Notes: generated from the letters alone by a model not told the origin. Positions 8,779 to 17,738 are shown, counted from the first letter of the stretch. The stretch: 64,000 nt of DNA from Candidatus Gastranaerophilales bacterium (GCA_944322855.1 CALUQG010000001.1:124001-188000), one strand, 5' to 3'. A program made the numbers and translations.

Positions 8779-10860
8779 TTACATACCCGGAGGTCTGATT
8801 AAAGAAGGTTGAAGCATTGCTCCGCCGGGCATCATATTAAATGATGGATTGTAATCATCATAATCTTTAACCGAACGGTTAGTCGGATCGAAGTATTGTT
8901 TCTTTTTAGCTTCTTCTTCTTTCTTTATCTGTGCTTGAGTTTTTGGTTTTGATTTTTTCTTTTGACCGAGTGTATCAGGTTCGTTCAAGACAAGTCTCTT
9001 AAACAATACATCTGAGTTTTCCGCACCAATATTCATTGCAAATCCCATTGTTGCGTTTTGACGATAGATATCATATCCTATCATAAATTTTAAATCATCA
9101 GGCCCGATAAGAGCATAAATTCTGTTTTCCTGAAGCATTCTGTCGTCCGGAGTGTCGTTTGAAACAACAAGCACAGCACTGTACATAAGAGTCAGATATT
9201 TGCTGAGTCTTAAAGATTCACCGAGCATGACACTGGATTTTCCGTAGAAGTTTTTGTCAAAATAGAACGGAGAATCTCCGGCCTGTCCGCCTTGAAAATA
9301 TCCTAAATACTGCTGCCATGAGCGGTACTGGGTTCTCAAATACGGGCCGCCTCTAACAATCCCTGTGGTGTCACCTGTACCATACAATGCTGCATGGGTT
9401 TGGACATTTACACCAAAATCCATTGCAAATTTGCTGTCTATGTTTCTATATTTAAACAAGGATTTTGAACTTGAAGTCTGCCATGCAAATTTTGTTGTGG
9501 AAAAACTTCTGTCACCCCAGTCTTTATAGTAACCGCCTAAAAATCTGTTTGTGAAATTGACATCCAGATCTTCTATTTCGTATGATTTTTGATGAATAAA
9601 CTGCAAACCGTATTCCGGCATTCTTCCGCCGAGGAAGAAGTTATCCATATATGTATTTACACCGTATTGCAATTTCAAGTTATCTGTAAATTTCTGTTCA
9701 CCTTGAACAACAAATTTGTCTATTGAGCTTGCCCATCCGAATTCAGTTCTGTTCTTGTCTGTCATAAAACGGCCGATAGCACCGACACCGAGTCCGTTTT
9801 TGTAAGTTAATGCAGGCCCTAATTTGAGTGTGGATGCGTTTGGAGTCTGAAGAACAACACCGGGAGAAACAAACGCACCGAGATTTCTCATTGAACCGAG
9901 TTCAAGCATATTTGTTTCAATATACTTTTGTTCTTTATCGGTGTATATTCTCATCTTACCGGCGGAACCGATTTTTGTATTTTGTATGTAAATATCTGCA
10001 TTTCGCAGTGTTGCTATATCTCTGTCTTTATAACTGTCGATTACAATCGTTTTGGCTTTAAGTCGCCATCTGTTGTCATATTTCTCTTTAAAATAAAAAT
10101 TCTTTGGAATGACTTCATCCATCATTGGTTTGTTAAACCCGTATATAGGACGGGACATAAATTGATAGCTTGTTTTGTCGTTAAAAGTTACTTTACCGTC
10201 AAGAGCCTCTGTCTTTGTGTCATAGACAATACCTTTTTTTGCTCTGATTTTTATTGCCATATGATTTAATACGGGGTGAGTCATCATGGCATTGTTGTCA
10301 TTCAAATCAACCTGAATATATTCTCCGTTGATTTTTTGTCCTTCTTTTACAAGAACAACATTGCCAAAACCTTTTACATAGTTTGTATCGTGATTGAAGA
10401 TAATTTTGTCTGCATATAAAACTGAATTTTCGCTTGGAAAAGAGACTTTTGCATTTCCGTTTGCTTCAAACTCATGTCTTTCTGGAAAATATTCTATTGT
10501 ATCACTGTCAACAAGAACATCTGTTGTTGGTTCTTGAGGTTCTTGCTGTGTTTTTTCGGAGTCATTTTGTTCTTTATCATCTTTTTTGGCTCTTGAGAAG
10601 AACTTTTTTGTTTTTTGTTCGTCATTTTCTTTTAAAACATCGGCACTTTCAGTGTCCTTGTTTTCTGATACATCCTGATTTTTTCCCACATCTTTTTGTT
10701 CTTTGTCTTGGTCTTTGTTTTTATCTTTTGAATGCGTTTTATCTTTTTTCTCAACATTTGTATTTTGAGGTACATCGAGTGTTTCAGCAGCATAAGAGGC
10801 CAGTGAAACAAAGCTCATTGACAGTATCAAAAATATGGATAATATAATTTTTTTATTCAT
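8779..10860 (-). CDS. Outer-membrane OstA/LptD-like protein
   Basis: 693 residues. A signal peptide covers about residues 1-24 (hydrophobic core, ending near SLASYAA). A strongly charged Lys/Asp/Glu/Gln linker follows (about 30-115), then an OstA/LptA-like beta-jellyroll domain (from about 117: VDSDTIEYFPERHEFEANGN, later ADKIIFNHDTNYVKGFGNV). The remainder is rich in alternating aromatic and polar strands suggestive of a beta-barrel. This order matches LptD-type lipopolysaccharide or outer-membrane assembly proteins, including diverged cyanobacterial forms. A Lys-rich segment and Pro/Met-rich tail end the protein. It lies 21 bases after an M23 peptidase gene on the same strand, suggesting joint envelope work. 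Canonical LptD is uncertain. Confidence 0.7.
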   Translation of the reverse strand: MNKKIILSIFLILSMSFVSLASYAAETLDVPQNTNVEKKDKTHSKDKNKDQDKEQKDVGKNQDVSENKDTESADVLKENDEQKTKKFFSRAKKDDKEQNDSEKTQQEPQEPTTDVLVDSDTIEYFPERHEFEANGNAKVSFPSENSVLYADKIIFNHDTNYVKGFGNVVLVKEGQKINGEYIQVDLNDNNAMMTHPVLNHMAIKIRAKKGIVYDTKTEALDGKVTFNDKTSYQFMSRPIYGFNKPMMDEVIPKNFYFKEKYDNRWRLKAKTIVIDSYKDRDIATLRNADIYIQNTKIGSAGKMRIYTDKEQKYIETNMLELGSMRNLGAFVSPGVVLQTPNASTLKLGPALTYKNGLGVGAIGRFMTDKNRTEFGWASSIDKFVVQGEQKFTDNLKLQYGVNTYMDNFFLGGRMPEYGLQFIHQKSYEIEDLDVNFTNRFLGGYYKDWGDRSFSTTKFAWQTSSSKSLFKYRNIDSKFAMDFGVNVQTHAALYGTGDTTGIVRGGPYLRTQYRSWQQYLGYFQGGQAGDSPFYFDKNFYGKSSVMLGESLRLSKYLTLMYSAVLVVSNDTPDDRMLQENRIYALIGPDDLKFMIGYDIYRQNATMGFAMNIGAENSDVLFKRLVLNEPDTLGQKKKSKPKTQAQIKKEEEAKKKQYFDPTNRSVKDYDDYNPSFNMMPGGAMLQPSLIRPPGM

Positions 10861-10881
10861 TATTTTCCTTTTTTCTTAGTG

Positions 10882-12033
10882 TTAAATATAGTTTAAAGGA
10901 TTTTGAGGTTTACCGTTTACACGGACTTCAAAATGGCAGTGAGGTCCTGTGCTGTACCCTGTGGAGCCTTCATAACCGATAACCTGTCCTTTTAAAACAG
11001 TTTGTCCGGGGCTTACAATATAGCCTGACATATGTGCGTACAGTGTTGTTGTCGGTTTTCCGTTAACAAGTCCGTGGTCTAGTATTACGACTTTTCCGTA
11101 TCCGCCGTACCATCCGGAATACAAAACTTTTCCGGAGTTTGCTGCACGGATTTTTCCGCCGTTGATACCGCCTATGTCAATTCCGGAATGGAATATTGTT
11201 CTTTTAAATATAGGATGGGTACGATACCCGAACGGTGATGTAATAGGCCCGGCAATTGGCTTCATAAATCCGGAAACAACTTTGACAGTTGTTCCTTTTG
11301 TATTTTTGTTAATCATTCTACCAAGAGCTTCTGATTGTCTTGCCAGTTCTCTTTCAGCTTTCTCATAGTATGCTCTGTTTGTTCTGTATTTTTGAATTGA
11401 GCTTTCATTCTGGCTGATAGCGCCCTGGATATATTGCTGCTGGGCATTGATATTTTTTATCGAATAAGCAATGATTGTTTTTTGTTGTTCTATTTGATTT
11501 CTCAGAATTGCAATCCTTCGTGATTTTTCTTTTAGATATGCAAGTTTCTTTTTATCTTTTTTGGTTATTATGTTCTGATAGTAAATTCTGTCCAGAAAAG
11601 TGTTTATGTCTGTTGTGGATAAAAGCAGTTGAAAAAGACCTTTTCTCTGTTTTTTAAATATTTGTCTTATACGATTTTTGGACTGAAATTCCGTTACGGA
11701 ATATTCCTGCATAGTTGCATTCAAATTTTTTTCGGCTTCCGAGAGTTGTGTTTCTGCATCTTTATATTGTTTTTTTGTCGAAGTGAGACTTTTTTGGGCA
11801 TTTTCAAGACGCTGTTGATTTCTGTATAGTTTGTTTGTTTCAATTGATTCCAGACGTTTGAGACGGACAACTTTTGCATGAGTTTCTCTTCTCTTTTTTT
11901 CAATATGGTTCTGGTTACACATTGCCTGTTGTGCAAAAGAGATAAATAAAACAAATATGAGAAAAACTTTTATTGCATTCACAATATAGTTTGTTTTTTT
12001 ATATGCCAAGTTTTCACCGGTCATAAATATCAT
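10882..12033 (-). CDS. M23-family murein endopeptidase with coiled coil (EnvC/NlpD-like)
   Basis: 383 residues. A hydrophobic segment (about 20-38) is a signal peptide or membrane anchor. A long coiled-coil region spans about 42-240. A LytM/M23 zinc peptidase domain starts near 262 (PITSPFGYRTHP). Zinc and catalytic residues look intact: H282 and D286 in HSGID, H334 in YAHM, and H365/H367 in HCHFEV. Such proteins cut peptide cross-links in peptidoglycan or activate amidases at the division site. The first ATG is kept, but the ATG at codon 4 is equally possible because no clear ribosome binding site is seen. The gene precedes the LptD-like gene. Confidence 0.93.
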   Translation of the reverse strand: MIFMTGENLAYKKTNYIVNAIKVFLIFVLFISFAQQAMCNQNHIEKKRRETHAKVVRLKRLESIETNKLYRNQQRLENAQKSLTSTKKQYKDAETQLSEAEKNLNATMQEYSVTEFQSKNRIRQIFKKQRKGLFQLLLSTTDINTFLDRIYYQNIITKKDKKKLAYLKEKSRRIAILRNQIEQQKTIIAYSIKNINAQQQYIQGAISQNESSIQKYRTNRAYYEKAERELARQSEALGRMINKNTKGTTVKVVSGFMKPIAGPITSPFGYRTHPIFKRTIFHSGIDIGGINGGKIRAANSGKVLYSGWYGGYGKVVILDHGLVNGKPTTTLYAHMSGYIVSPGQTVLKGQVIGYEGSTGYSTGPHCHFEVRVNGKPQNPLNYI

Positions 12034-12075
12034 AAATGGCTGTACCTGTCTTTTTCAATACAATTTAGCTGAAAT

Positions 12076-12186
12076 TTAATGCTTCCCTGCAATGAATGCC
12101 ACCAGAATAGGCGCAAACATAAACAACAAAAATGATATAGCTATTATTCCTACTATTATCTTTTGATTTTTTCTAAAAAATTCCAT
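12076..12186 (-). CDS. Small single-pass membrane peptide (36 residues)
   Basis: A short open frame beginning MEFFRKNQKIIVGIIAISFL, continuing with a hydrophobic segment and ending in GKH. A basic N-terminal flank precedes a roughly 22-residue hydrophobic helix, so the peptide would be membrane-inserted with its N-terminus inside. It resembles the membrane-anchor start of SurA-type or other anchored proteins but stops there. Upstream of the ATG there is only a weak GGAT. It lies 42 bases before the M23 gene on the same strand. Coding status rests on the amino-acid pattern alone. Confidence 0.5.
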   Translation of the reverse strand: MEFFRKNQKIIVGIIAISFLLFMFAPILVAFIAGKH

Positions 12187-12297
12187 TATGTTTTATCCAC
12201 AATCTTCGACAATAACCATTTTACATGTAAAAAATATCTTTTACAACTTTTTCATATATTGTTTTGCGTTTGTTGATTAAATATTAAATGATAATGT

Positions 12298-12303
12298 TAT
12301 ACT
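12298..12303 (+). promoter_or_regulatory. -10 element of uvrC, leaderless transcript likely
   Basis: TATACT ends 6 bases before the uvrC ATG, with TTGATT (12273-12278) at a long 19-base spacing. Transcription would begin at or next to the start codon, and no Shine-Dalgarno sequence is present. Confidence 0.4.
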
Positions 12304-12309
12304 TTTGTT

Positions 12310-14166
12310 ATGACTGTAAAAAAATCACAACTGCCTGCAGAGGTAAAGCAAACTCTTTCTATAATACCGGAGCTTAGCGGCTCTTATCAGTATTATGACA
12401 AAGACGGTGAAATTATCTATGTAGGTAAAGCAAAAAATTTAAAAAAAAGAGTATTCAGTTATTTTAACAAAAACCATGATTCTCCAAAACTGAGGGTAAT
12501 GGTTCCTCAGATTGCAAAAATACAGTTTATTGTCACTGACAGTGAAGTCGAGGCTTTAATACTGGAAAGCCATTTAATCAAAAAACATAAACCAAAGTAC
12601 AATGTGCTTTTGAAAGATGACAAAAAATTTCCTTACTTTGTTATAACTGATGAGGAATATCCAAGAATTGTTGTTGCAAGAAAAGCGAATAAAAATAAAC
12701 TGAAAGGAAAATACTTTGGCCCGTATACTGACTCAAGAGCAATGTATTCTACGTTGGATTTGATAAAAAAGCTTTTTCCGCTTAAGCAATGCAAAACTCC
12801 AAAATTCAAAGACAGACCTTGTCTTTATTACCATATTGGCAGATGCATGGCTCCGTGTCAGAGATTGATTACTCCCGAAGAATACAAAAAAATTCTCAAA
12901 AATGTAGAACTGTTTTTGACAGGTAAACAGACAGAACTTGTTGCTGCTTTGAAAAAAGAGATGGAAAAATATGCTGAAAAAGAAGACTTTGAAAAAGCAG
13001 CCAGATATCGTGACAGTTGGATGGATGTCCAAAAAACAATGGAACATCAAAAAGTTGTATTTGAGAATACAAACATAAATCAGGATATTGTGGGAATTTA
13101 TAACGAAAGTAATATTTACGTTGTTTCTCTACTTCAAATCAGACAGGGCAGACTGACGGATAAAAAGGATTTTCAGTTTTCAAATCTCAATTTATCAAGC
13201 GAAAATGAAGTATTAACAACATTTTTGAAAGAATATTATACAATTGCATCGGAATTTGATATTCCCTCGACTATTGTCCTGCCCAATAAATCACTTGAAA
13301 AAGATGATATTGAACTTTACACGCAATGGCTTGTTTCAGTTGCTTCTAAAAAAGTTAAAATATCTGATGCTCCGACAAAAAGGAATATAGAACTTCTCAA
13401 TCTTGCTCAGAAAAATGCAAAATTCTATTTTGAAAAGGTTAAACTTGAGAAACTTACGGAAATTCAAAGAGATTACAATGAAGTCGGCTCTTATATTCAA
13501 GAAAAACTTGAACTATCAAAATTTCCGTATACAGTCGAATGCTTTGATATTTCTCACATACAGGGAACAAATACAGTTGCTTCGATGGTTACATTTGAAA
13601 ACGGAATGCCCAAAAAATCGAAATACAGAAAGTTTAAAGTCCGCTCTACAGAGTCAAAACCGGATGATTTCAAATCTCTGCAGGAAGTTGTGGAAAGAAG
13701 ATATTTCGGAAAACTTTCTGAGACTCTGCCTCTTCCTGATTTGATAATAATTGACGGAGGAAAAGGCCAGCTTTCTTCTGTAATAGAGATTTTTGACCGG
13801 CATGATTTTCATCCCGATGTTGTTTCTCTTGCCAAAAAGCTTGAGGAAGTTTTCAAACCTCATGAATCGTTTCCTGTTGTATTCCCTGTTAATTCACCGG
13901 CTTTATATTTCTTTCAGCGTATAAGAGACGAGGCTCACAGGTTTGCAATTACTTTTCACAGACAGCTCAGAGGTAAAAAAGCTACTGAGTCTGTGCTTGA
14001 TGAAATAAAAGGACTTTCGAAAGAAAACAAAGAAAAACTTATACTAAAATTTAAAGATATATCAAGAATTTCTAAAGCCGAATATGACGAATTATCTCAA
14101 GTCATTCATAAACGTGCGGCAAAAGCGGTTTATAATTTCTTCAATCCGAATGTACAGGAAGAATAA
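12310..14166 (+). CDS. uvrC: Excinuclease ABC subunit C
   Basis: 618 residues, normal length. UvrC makes both incisions during nucleotide excision repair. The N-terminal GIY-YIG nuclease domain reads GSYQYY...IIYVGKAKNLKKRV (about 24-48), with Ser in place of the usual Ile/Val of the GIY motif. The UVR motif for UvrB binding is near residues 215-235 (MEKYAEKEDFEKAARYRD). The RNase H-like 5' nuclease contains CFDISHIQGTNTVASMV and IIIDGGKGQLSS, followed by a C-terminal helix-hairpin-helix. The start is fixed by the promoter element directly upstream. An 8-bp inverted repeat (ATAACACT/AGTGTTAT, 14163-14197) surrounds the stop codon but lacks a T run. Confidence 0.97.
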   Translation: MTVKKSQLPAEVKQTLSIIPELSGSYQYYDKDGEIIYVGKAKNLKKRVFSYFNKNHDSPKLRVMVPQIAKIQFIVTDSEVEALILESHLIKKHKPKYNVLLKDDKKFPYFVITDEEYPRIVVARKANKNKLKGKYFGPYTDSRAMYSTLDLIKKLFPLKQCKTPKFKDRPCLYYHIGRCMAPCQRLITPEEYKKILKNVELFLTGKQTELVAALKKEMEKYAEKEDFEKAARYRDSWMDVQKTMEHQKVVFENTNINQDIVGIYNESNIYVVSLLQIRQGRLTDKKDFQFSNLNLSSENEVLTTFLKEYYTIASEFDIPSTIVLPNKSLEKDDIELYTQWLVSVASKKVKISDAPTKRNIELLNLAQKNAKFYFEKVKLEKLTEIQRDYNEVGSYIQEKLELSKFPYTVECFDISHIQGTNTVASMVTFENGMPKKSKYRKFKVRSTESKPDDFKSLQEVVERRYFGKLSETLPLPDLIIIDGGKGQLSSVIEIFDRHDFHPDVVSLAKKLEEVFKPHESFPVVFPVNSPALYFFQRIRDEAHRFAITFHRQLRGKKATESVLDEIKGLSKENKEKLILKFKDISRISKAEYDELSQVIHKRAAKAVYNFFNPNVQEE

Positions 14167-14222
14167 CACTAGATATTGAGGAAGGGGAAAGTGTTATCAA
14201 ATTTATAAATCAACTATATTTA

Positions 14223-14777
14223 CTAATTTTTTGAATATTTAAAACATTTTTTTTCATGGTCATTGACTATACCTGCTGCCTGCAGATAGGAATATAAAAT
14301 GATACTTCCGACAAATTTCATGCCTCTTTTTTTCAGATCTTTTGAAATCTCGTCTGACAAAGGTGTGCTGACAGGTATTGAGTCTTTTTTATTTATGATG
14401 ACTTTGTTATGTGTAAATCCCCAGATATATTTTGAAAAACTGCCATATTCTTTTTGTATTTGTATAAAAATTTTTGCATTATTAATGGATGCCAGTATTT
14501 TGTTTTTACTTCTGATAATATCTTTATTATTTAAAAGTTCATTTATTTTTTTATCGTCATAATTTGCTACTTTTTTTACATCAAAATTGTCATAAGCTTT
14601 TTTGAAGGCTTCTCTTTTTTTTAAGACAGTCAGCCAGGATAAACCGGCTTGAAAAGATTCCAGAATTAAAAGTTCAAAAAGGTCTCTGTCATTATGTTTT
14701 GGGACACCCCATTCTTCATCATGGTATTTTACATAGATTTCTGAATTTTCATTAACCCAGCTGCATCTGTTTTTCAT
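14223..14777 (-). CDS. tag: DNA-3-methyladenine glycosylase I
   Basis: 184 residues. It removes 3-methyladenine from alkylated DNA. The zinc-binding set of the Tag family is present: C5, H19, H174 and C178 (NDHEKKC). The catalytic-region segment LFELLILESFQAGLSW follows the YHDEEWG motif. I chose the ATG at 14777 rather than the GTG two codons upstream because AGAGG lies 5-6 bases before it. It is convergent with uvrC, so two DNA repair genes sit together, though on different transcripts. Confidence 0.96.
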   Translation of the reverse strand: MKNRCSWVNENSEIYVKYHDEEWGVPKHNDRDLFELLILESFQAGLSWLTVLKKREAFKKAYDNFDVKKVANYDDKKINELLNNKDIIRSKNKILASINNAKIFIQIQKEYGSFSKYIWGFTHNKVIINKKDSIPVSTPLSDEISKDLKKRGMKFVGSIILYSYLQAAGIVNDHEKKCFKYSKN

Positions 14778-14843
14778 TTGCACCTCTTACAATTTGTAAA
14801 AAAATGATATAATAATACAAAATTTAGGAGTAAATATATACTT

Positions 14844-15620
14844 ATGAAAAAAGATAATAAAAATCAAGAACTAAATCAGAATGAAAAAAACAGTTACTTA
14901 AAAAATTTTTTTATTATTTTATTTGCCCTAACGTTGTTTTGTGCCGGAATGATAATAATTTTTTATACAATTAATACAAAATGCGATATATCTGTGAATG
15001 ATTGTAAAAACATTATTCTGAATAAGGTAAATTTTTTAGATAAAAAAACTTCTAAGACAAAAGAATTTATTTCGTATTATAAACTGGGTGAAGATTTTGA
15101 AGAGAAGCAGGATTTTGACAATGCACTCAGATTTTATAAAAAAGCGGAAGCAATATATTCTCAAGATTACATTATTGCCTTAAAAATTGCGGATGTGTAC
15201 AGAAAAAAACATGATTTTAAAAAACTTGTAAACTATGCTTTAAAATCCTTGGAATTCAACAATTCTGATAAAGAATCAATAATTGCCAAAAATGAAATAG
15301 CAAAAGAAGACAAATTTGAAGCTAAATTAGGCGCTTTGTATAACGCTGCACAGGGATATCGCAATCTGCATGAATGTAAAACAGCACTGAATTATTACAC
15401 AAAGGTTATTAATTCAAAAGAAGACAGCTATTCTTACAACAGAGCATATTTGAACAGAGGAAAATGCTATCTGGAGATTGGAAACAAAGAAGATGCTTTG
15501 AATGATTTTAAAGAATATAAAGAAGTTGTAGTTGTTGAACTAAAAAGTGACTCTCAAAAATACAGTGAAAAAGATATTAAAGAAGTTGATAAACTAATAA
15601 AATCAATTTTGACTTACTAA
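14844..15620 (+). CDS. Membrane-anchored TPR protein
   Basis: 258 residues. A charged N-terminus is followed by one membrane segment (about 19-42). Tetratricopeptide-like repeats follow (YKLGEDFEEKQDFDNALRFY; a second near 110-130; ALNYYTKVINSKEDSYSYN; AYLNRGKCYLEIGNKEDALN). TPR domains bind other proteins; this one would be a membrane-tethered scaffold, facing out if the N-terminus is cytoplasmic. TTAGGAG lies 11 bases before the ATG. A specific role cannot be inferred. Confidence 0.85.
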   Translation: MKKDNKNQELNQNEKNSYLKNFFIILFALTLFCAGMIIIFYTINTKCDISVNDCKNIILNKVNFLDKKTSKTKEFISYYKLGEDFEEKQDFDNALRFYKKAEAIYSQDYIIALKIADVYRKKHDFKKLVNYALKSLEFNNSDKESIIAKNEIAKEDKFEAKLGALYNAAQGYRNLHECKTALNYYTKVINSKEDSYSYNRAYLNRGKCYLEIGNKEDALNDFKEYKEVVVVELKSDSQKYSEKDIKEVDKLIKSILTY

Positions 15621-15669
15621 AAAATATAATTAAATAAAAATAGTGATTGTTTATAGTGAGGCCTATTTA

Positions 15670-16041
15670 ATGTTTTTTTTACATAAAAAAGAATGTACAC
15701 ATTCAAAAGTTATGCCAGACAAGGATGCCGCATACTGTCCTGATTGCGGTGAATACATTGAAAACAAATGGTATATGACCAGATGCAGCTGCTGCAATGT
15801 TAAAAGAAAAACAATAATAAAATTTTCAACAGTTCAGCCTGAGTCTCACTTTTGTCCTAATTGCGGCTCTGACAAATTTTATGTTCAAAGAATAAAAAAT
15901 ATAAATTTTATAGATATTAACTTTGCCGTACTTGTAAAAGAAGTAAATAAAATGTATTCAAAAAACCGTTCTCAAAGCTGGGTAGAGATGGAAAATAATG
16001 AGCCTATAAGGCTTCTTGGTGTGAATTTTAATTTTTCATGA
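15670..16041 (+). CDS. Double zinc-ribbon protein, unknown function
   Basis: 123 residues from the ATG at 15670, preferred over a GTG nine codons upstream because GTGAGG lies 9 bases before it. Four Cys pairs or Cys/His pairs are visible: C-T-H near residue 9, CPDCG near 23, CSCC near 40 and CPNCG near 63. Together they look like two treble-clef or ribbon zinc sites. The C-terminal half has no recognisable motif. It follows the TPR gene by 49 bases and may be co-transcribed. The family is not recognised. Confidence 0.75.
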   Translation: MFFLHKKECTHSKVMPDKDAAYCPDCGEYIENKWYMTRCSCCNVKRKTIIKFSTVQPESHFCPNCGSDKFYVQRIKNINFIDINFAVLVKEVNKMYSKNRSQSWVEMENNEPIRLLGVNFNFS

Positions 16042-16065
16042 TTAAGATTTGTAAATTTCATACAT

Positions 16066-16095
16066 TTGTTTGTAAATATTTTTTCTTTATATAAT
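16066..16095 (+). promoter_or_regulatory. Promoter of the 16140 gene
   Basis: TTGTTT (16066-16071), an 18-base spacer and a perfect TATAAT (16090-16095), 45 bases before the ATG. Confidence 0.65.
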
Positions 16096-16139
16096 TTATC
16101 ATTAGCAGATAATAAAAATTTAGTGAAGGAAACAAGCAA

Positions 16140-16634
16140 ATGGTAAAAATCCCTCTTTTAAACGGTTATAATGTGAAAAAAGCTTTGACTATACAAGAAC
16201 CAAGAGTAAGACTTTCTACAGGGAAACCTGTATTTTCTGAAAGAGAGATTTCTCAAATAATGAAAGCTTTCAAAGAAAATAAACAGTCCTACGATGCATT
16301 CCGTGGTCAGGTTCATGCACAGGCCAGCTCTGCAGGACTTAGATTGAATATGAGATTTTTGGAAGATCAGCCGGGAAAAATTGCTATTGATGTAGCAGAC
16401 AAATCACTTGTAACAAACAGAGAATTTGTAGATGAGCTTTCTTCTGCATTTGATAATCCCGATGAATTTTTCTCTCATATGAAAAATGCTGCTAAAATGC
16501 TTAAGAACGCATTCTTTTCTGACAGAAAAGGCGGAGTAAAAACAGTTGTAATCGATCCTAAAGAAAACTATGCCGAAAAAGTCAGAGGCGCTGTTCTCGA
16601 TGTAATTGAAAGCAGAGAATTTGCAAAACGCTAA
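16140..16634 (+). CDS. Hypothetical soluble protein
   Basis: 164 residues with GAAGGA 10 bases before the ATG and its own promoter. The sequence is mixed alpha/beta, with no signal peptide or membrane segment. Motifs such as RLSTGKPVFSEREISQIMKA and a C-terminal KTVVIDPKENYAEKVRG stretch match no family I know. Monocistronic, upstream of tpiA, which has its own promoter. Confidence 0.8.
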   Translation: MVKIPLLNGYNVKKALTIQEPRVRLSTGKPVFSEREISQIMKAFKENKQSYDAFRGQVHAQASSAGLRLNMRFLEDQPGKIAIDVADKSLVTNREFVDELSSAFDNPDEFFSHMKNAAKMLKNAFFSDRKGGVKTVVIDPKENYAEKVRGAVLDVIESREFAKR

Positions 16635-16650
16635 TAAACAGATATTATTC

Positions 16651-16679
16651 TTGATAAATCTCCTTGTTTTGTCTACTAT
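16651..16679 (+). promoter_or_regulatory. Promoter of tpiA
   Basis: TTGATA (16651-16656), a 17-base spacer and TACTAT (16674-16679), 36 bases before the start codon. Confidence 0.7.
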
Positions 16680-16715
16680 TCAAATGTAGTACGGTACAAA
16701 AAAGGAGATTTTATT

Positions 16716-17495
16716 ATGTCAAGAAGACCTGTTATCGCCGGCAACTGGAAAATGCACAAATTGCAGGCTGAATCTGTAGAACTCATCAATGGTTTGATGG
16801 CAGAATTAAGAGATGTTGAAAAATCTGTATTGCCGGAAGTCGTTGTAGCACCTGTTTTTACATCATTGTATGCTGTTAATAAAGCTATGACTGACTGCGG
16901 ATGCGGAAAAGTAAGATTAGCATGCCAGAACTGCTATTTTGAGACACAAGGTGCTTTTACCGGTGAAGTTTCTGTAGAAATGGCAAAAGATGCAGGATGT
17001 GAATATATCATAATAGGACACTCTGAAAGAAGACAATATTTTGGTGAAACCGATGAAATGGTTAACAAAAAAGCTAAAAAAATCCTTTCAGAAGGTCTTA
17101 CACCAATTATTTGCTGCGGAGAATCACTTGAACAAAGAGAAGCAGGCGTTACAGATTCTCATATCGCATCACAAATTAAAGCAGCTTTAAACGGATTGAC
17201 CGCTGAAGAAGTAGCTAAATCAATCATCGCATATGAACCAATCTGGGCTATCGGAACCGGAAAAACTTGCGATTCTGTTGAAGCTAACAGAGTAATTGCA
17301 ATGATAAGAAATGTTGTAAAAGAAGTTGCAGGTGCTCAATCCGCAGAAGCAATCAGAATTTTGTACGGCGGAAGCGTTAAACCTGAAACAATTGAAGAAC
17401 AAATGGCCCAATCAGACATTGACGGCGCACTTGTCGGCGGAGCAAGCCTCAAAGCTGACAGCTTTGCTAAAATTGTTAAAGGCGCAATAAAATAA
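16716..17495 (+). CDS. tpiA: Triosephosphate isomerase
   Basis: 259 residues, normal length. It interconverts dihydroxyacetone phosphate and glyceraldehyde 3-phosphate in glycolysis. Active-site residues are present: N10 and K12 (AGNWKMHK), the electrophile H102 (IIGHSERR) and the base E174 (AYEPIWAIGTGK). The phosphate-binding LYGGSVKPE and VGGASL loops follow. AAAGGAG precedes the ATG. Its stop codon lies inside the first copy of the tandem repeat downstream. Confidence 0.99.
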   Translation: MSRRPVIAGNWKMHKLQAESVELINGLMAELRDVEKSVLPEVVVAPVFTSLYAVNKAMTDCGCGKVRLACQNCYFETQGAFTGEVSVEMAKDAGCEYIIIGHSERRQYFGETDEMVNKKAKKILSEGLTPIICCGESLEQREAGVTDSHIASQIKAALNGLTAEEVAKSIIAYEPIWAIGTGKTCDSVEANRVIAMIRNVVKEVAGAQSAEAIRILYGGSVKPETIEEQMAQSDIDGALVGGASLKADSFAKIVKGAIK

Positions 17496-17683
17496 CAAGA
17501 GTGTGAAACCCGACGGGGTTCGAAAACTCGAAGCCCAAAGGGTGCAACCGTTCTAAACCGGCGTTGTGAAAGAAACGAAGTTTCTGAAACGAACAAATTT
17601 CTGGAAGAAATTTGCCAGCCGGAAAAATAACAAGAGTGTGAAACCCGACGGGGTTCGAGAACTCAAAGCCCAAAGGGTGCAAC
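17491..17683. repeat. Hairpin-rich tandem repeat after tpiA
   Basis: Two 58-base copies (17491-17548 and 17626-17683) differ at only 2 positions. Each begins AATAACAAGAGTGTGAAAC and ends AAAGGGTGCAAC. Each contains short hairpins such as AACCC-GAC-GGGTT and CCC-AAA-GGG. The 77 bases between them hold further palindromes (GAAAC-GAA-GTTTC; CAAATTTCT-GGA-AGAAATTTG) flanked by CCGGC/GCCGG. The first copy includes the tpiA stop codon. A diverged relative starts near 46711. No protein is likely: open frames here are translations of the repeat. Confidence 0.85.
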
Positions 17684-17693
17684 AAAAAATTAA

Positions 17694-17736
17694 AATAATG
17701 GTGTACAAAAGAATTGTCTTTGTACACCATTATTTT
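17694..17736 (+). terminator. Strong terminator after tpiA and its repeat
   Basis: Perfect 16-bp stem AATAATGGTGTACAAA / TTTGTACACCATTATT with a 9-base loop, followed by TTT on the plus strand. It lies three bases before the end of the convergent protease gene, so it may also serve that gene. Confidence 0.9.
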
Positions 17737-17738
17737 TA

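Noticed and set aside
17511-17530. GGGGTTCGAAAACTC resembling a tRNA T-arm
   Set aside because: No acceptor stem, D-arm or anticodon arm surrounds it; it belongs to the hairpin repeat. No tRNA was found in the window.
17336-17730. Two minus-strand open frames with a repeated HPLGFEFSNPVGF-like peptide
   Set aside because: They translate the tandem DNA repeat and the 3' end of tpiA; the peptide repeat mirrors the DNA repeat, with no start signals.
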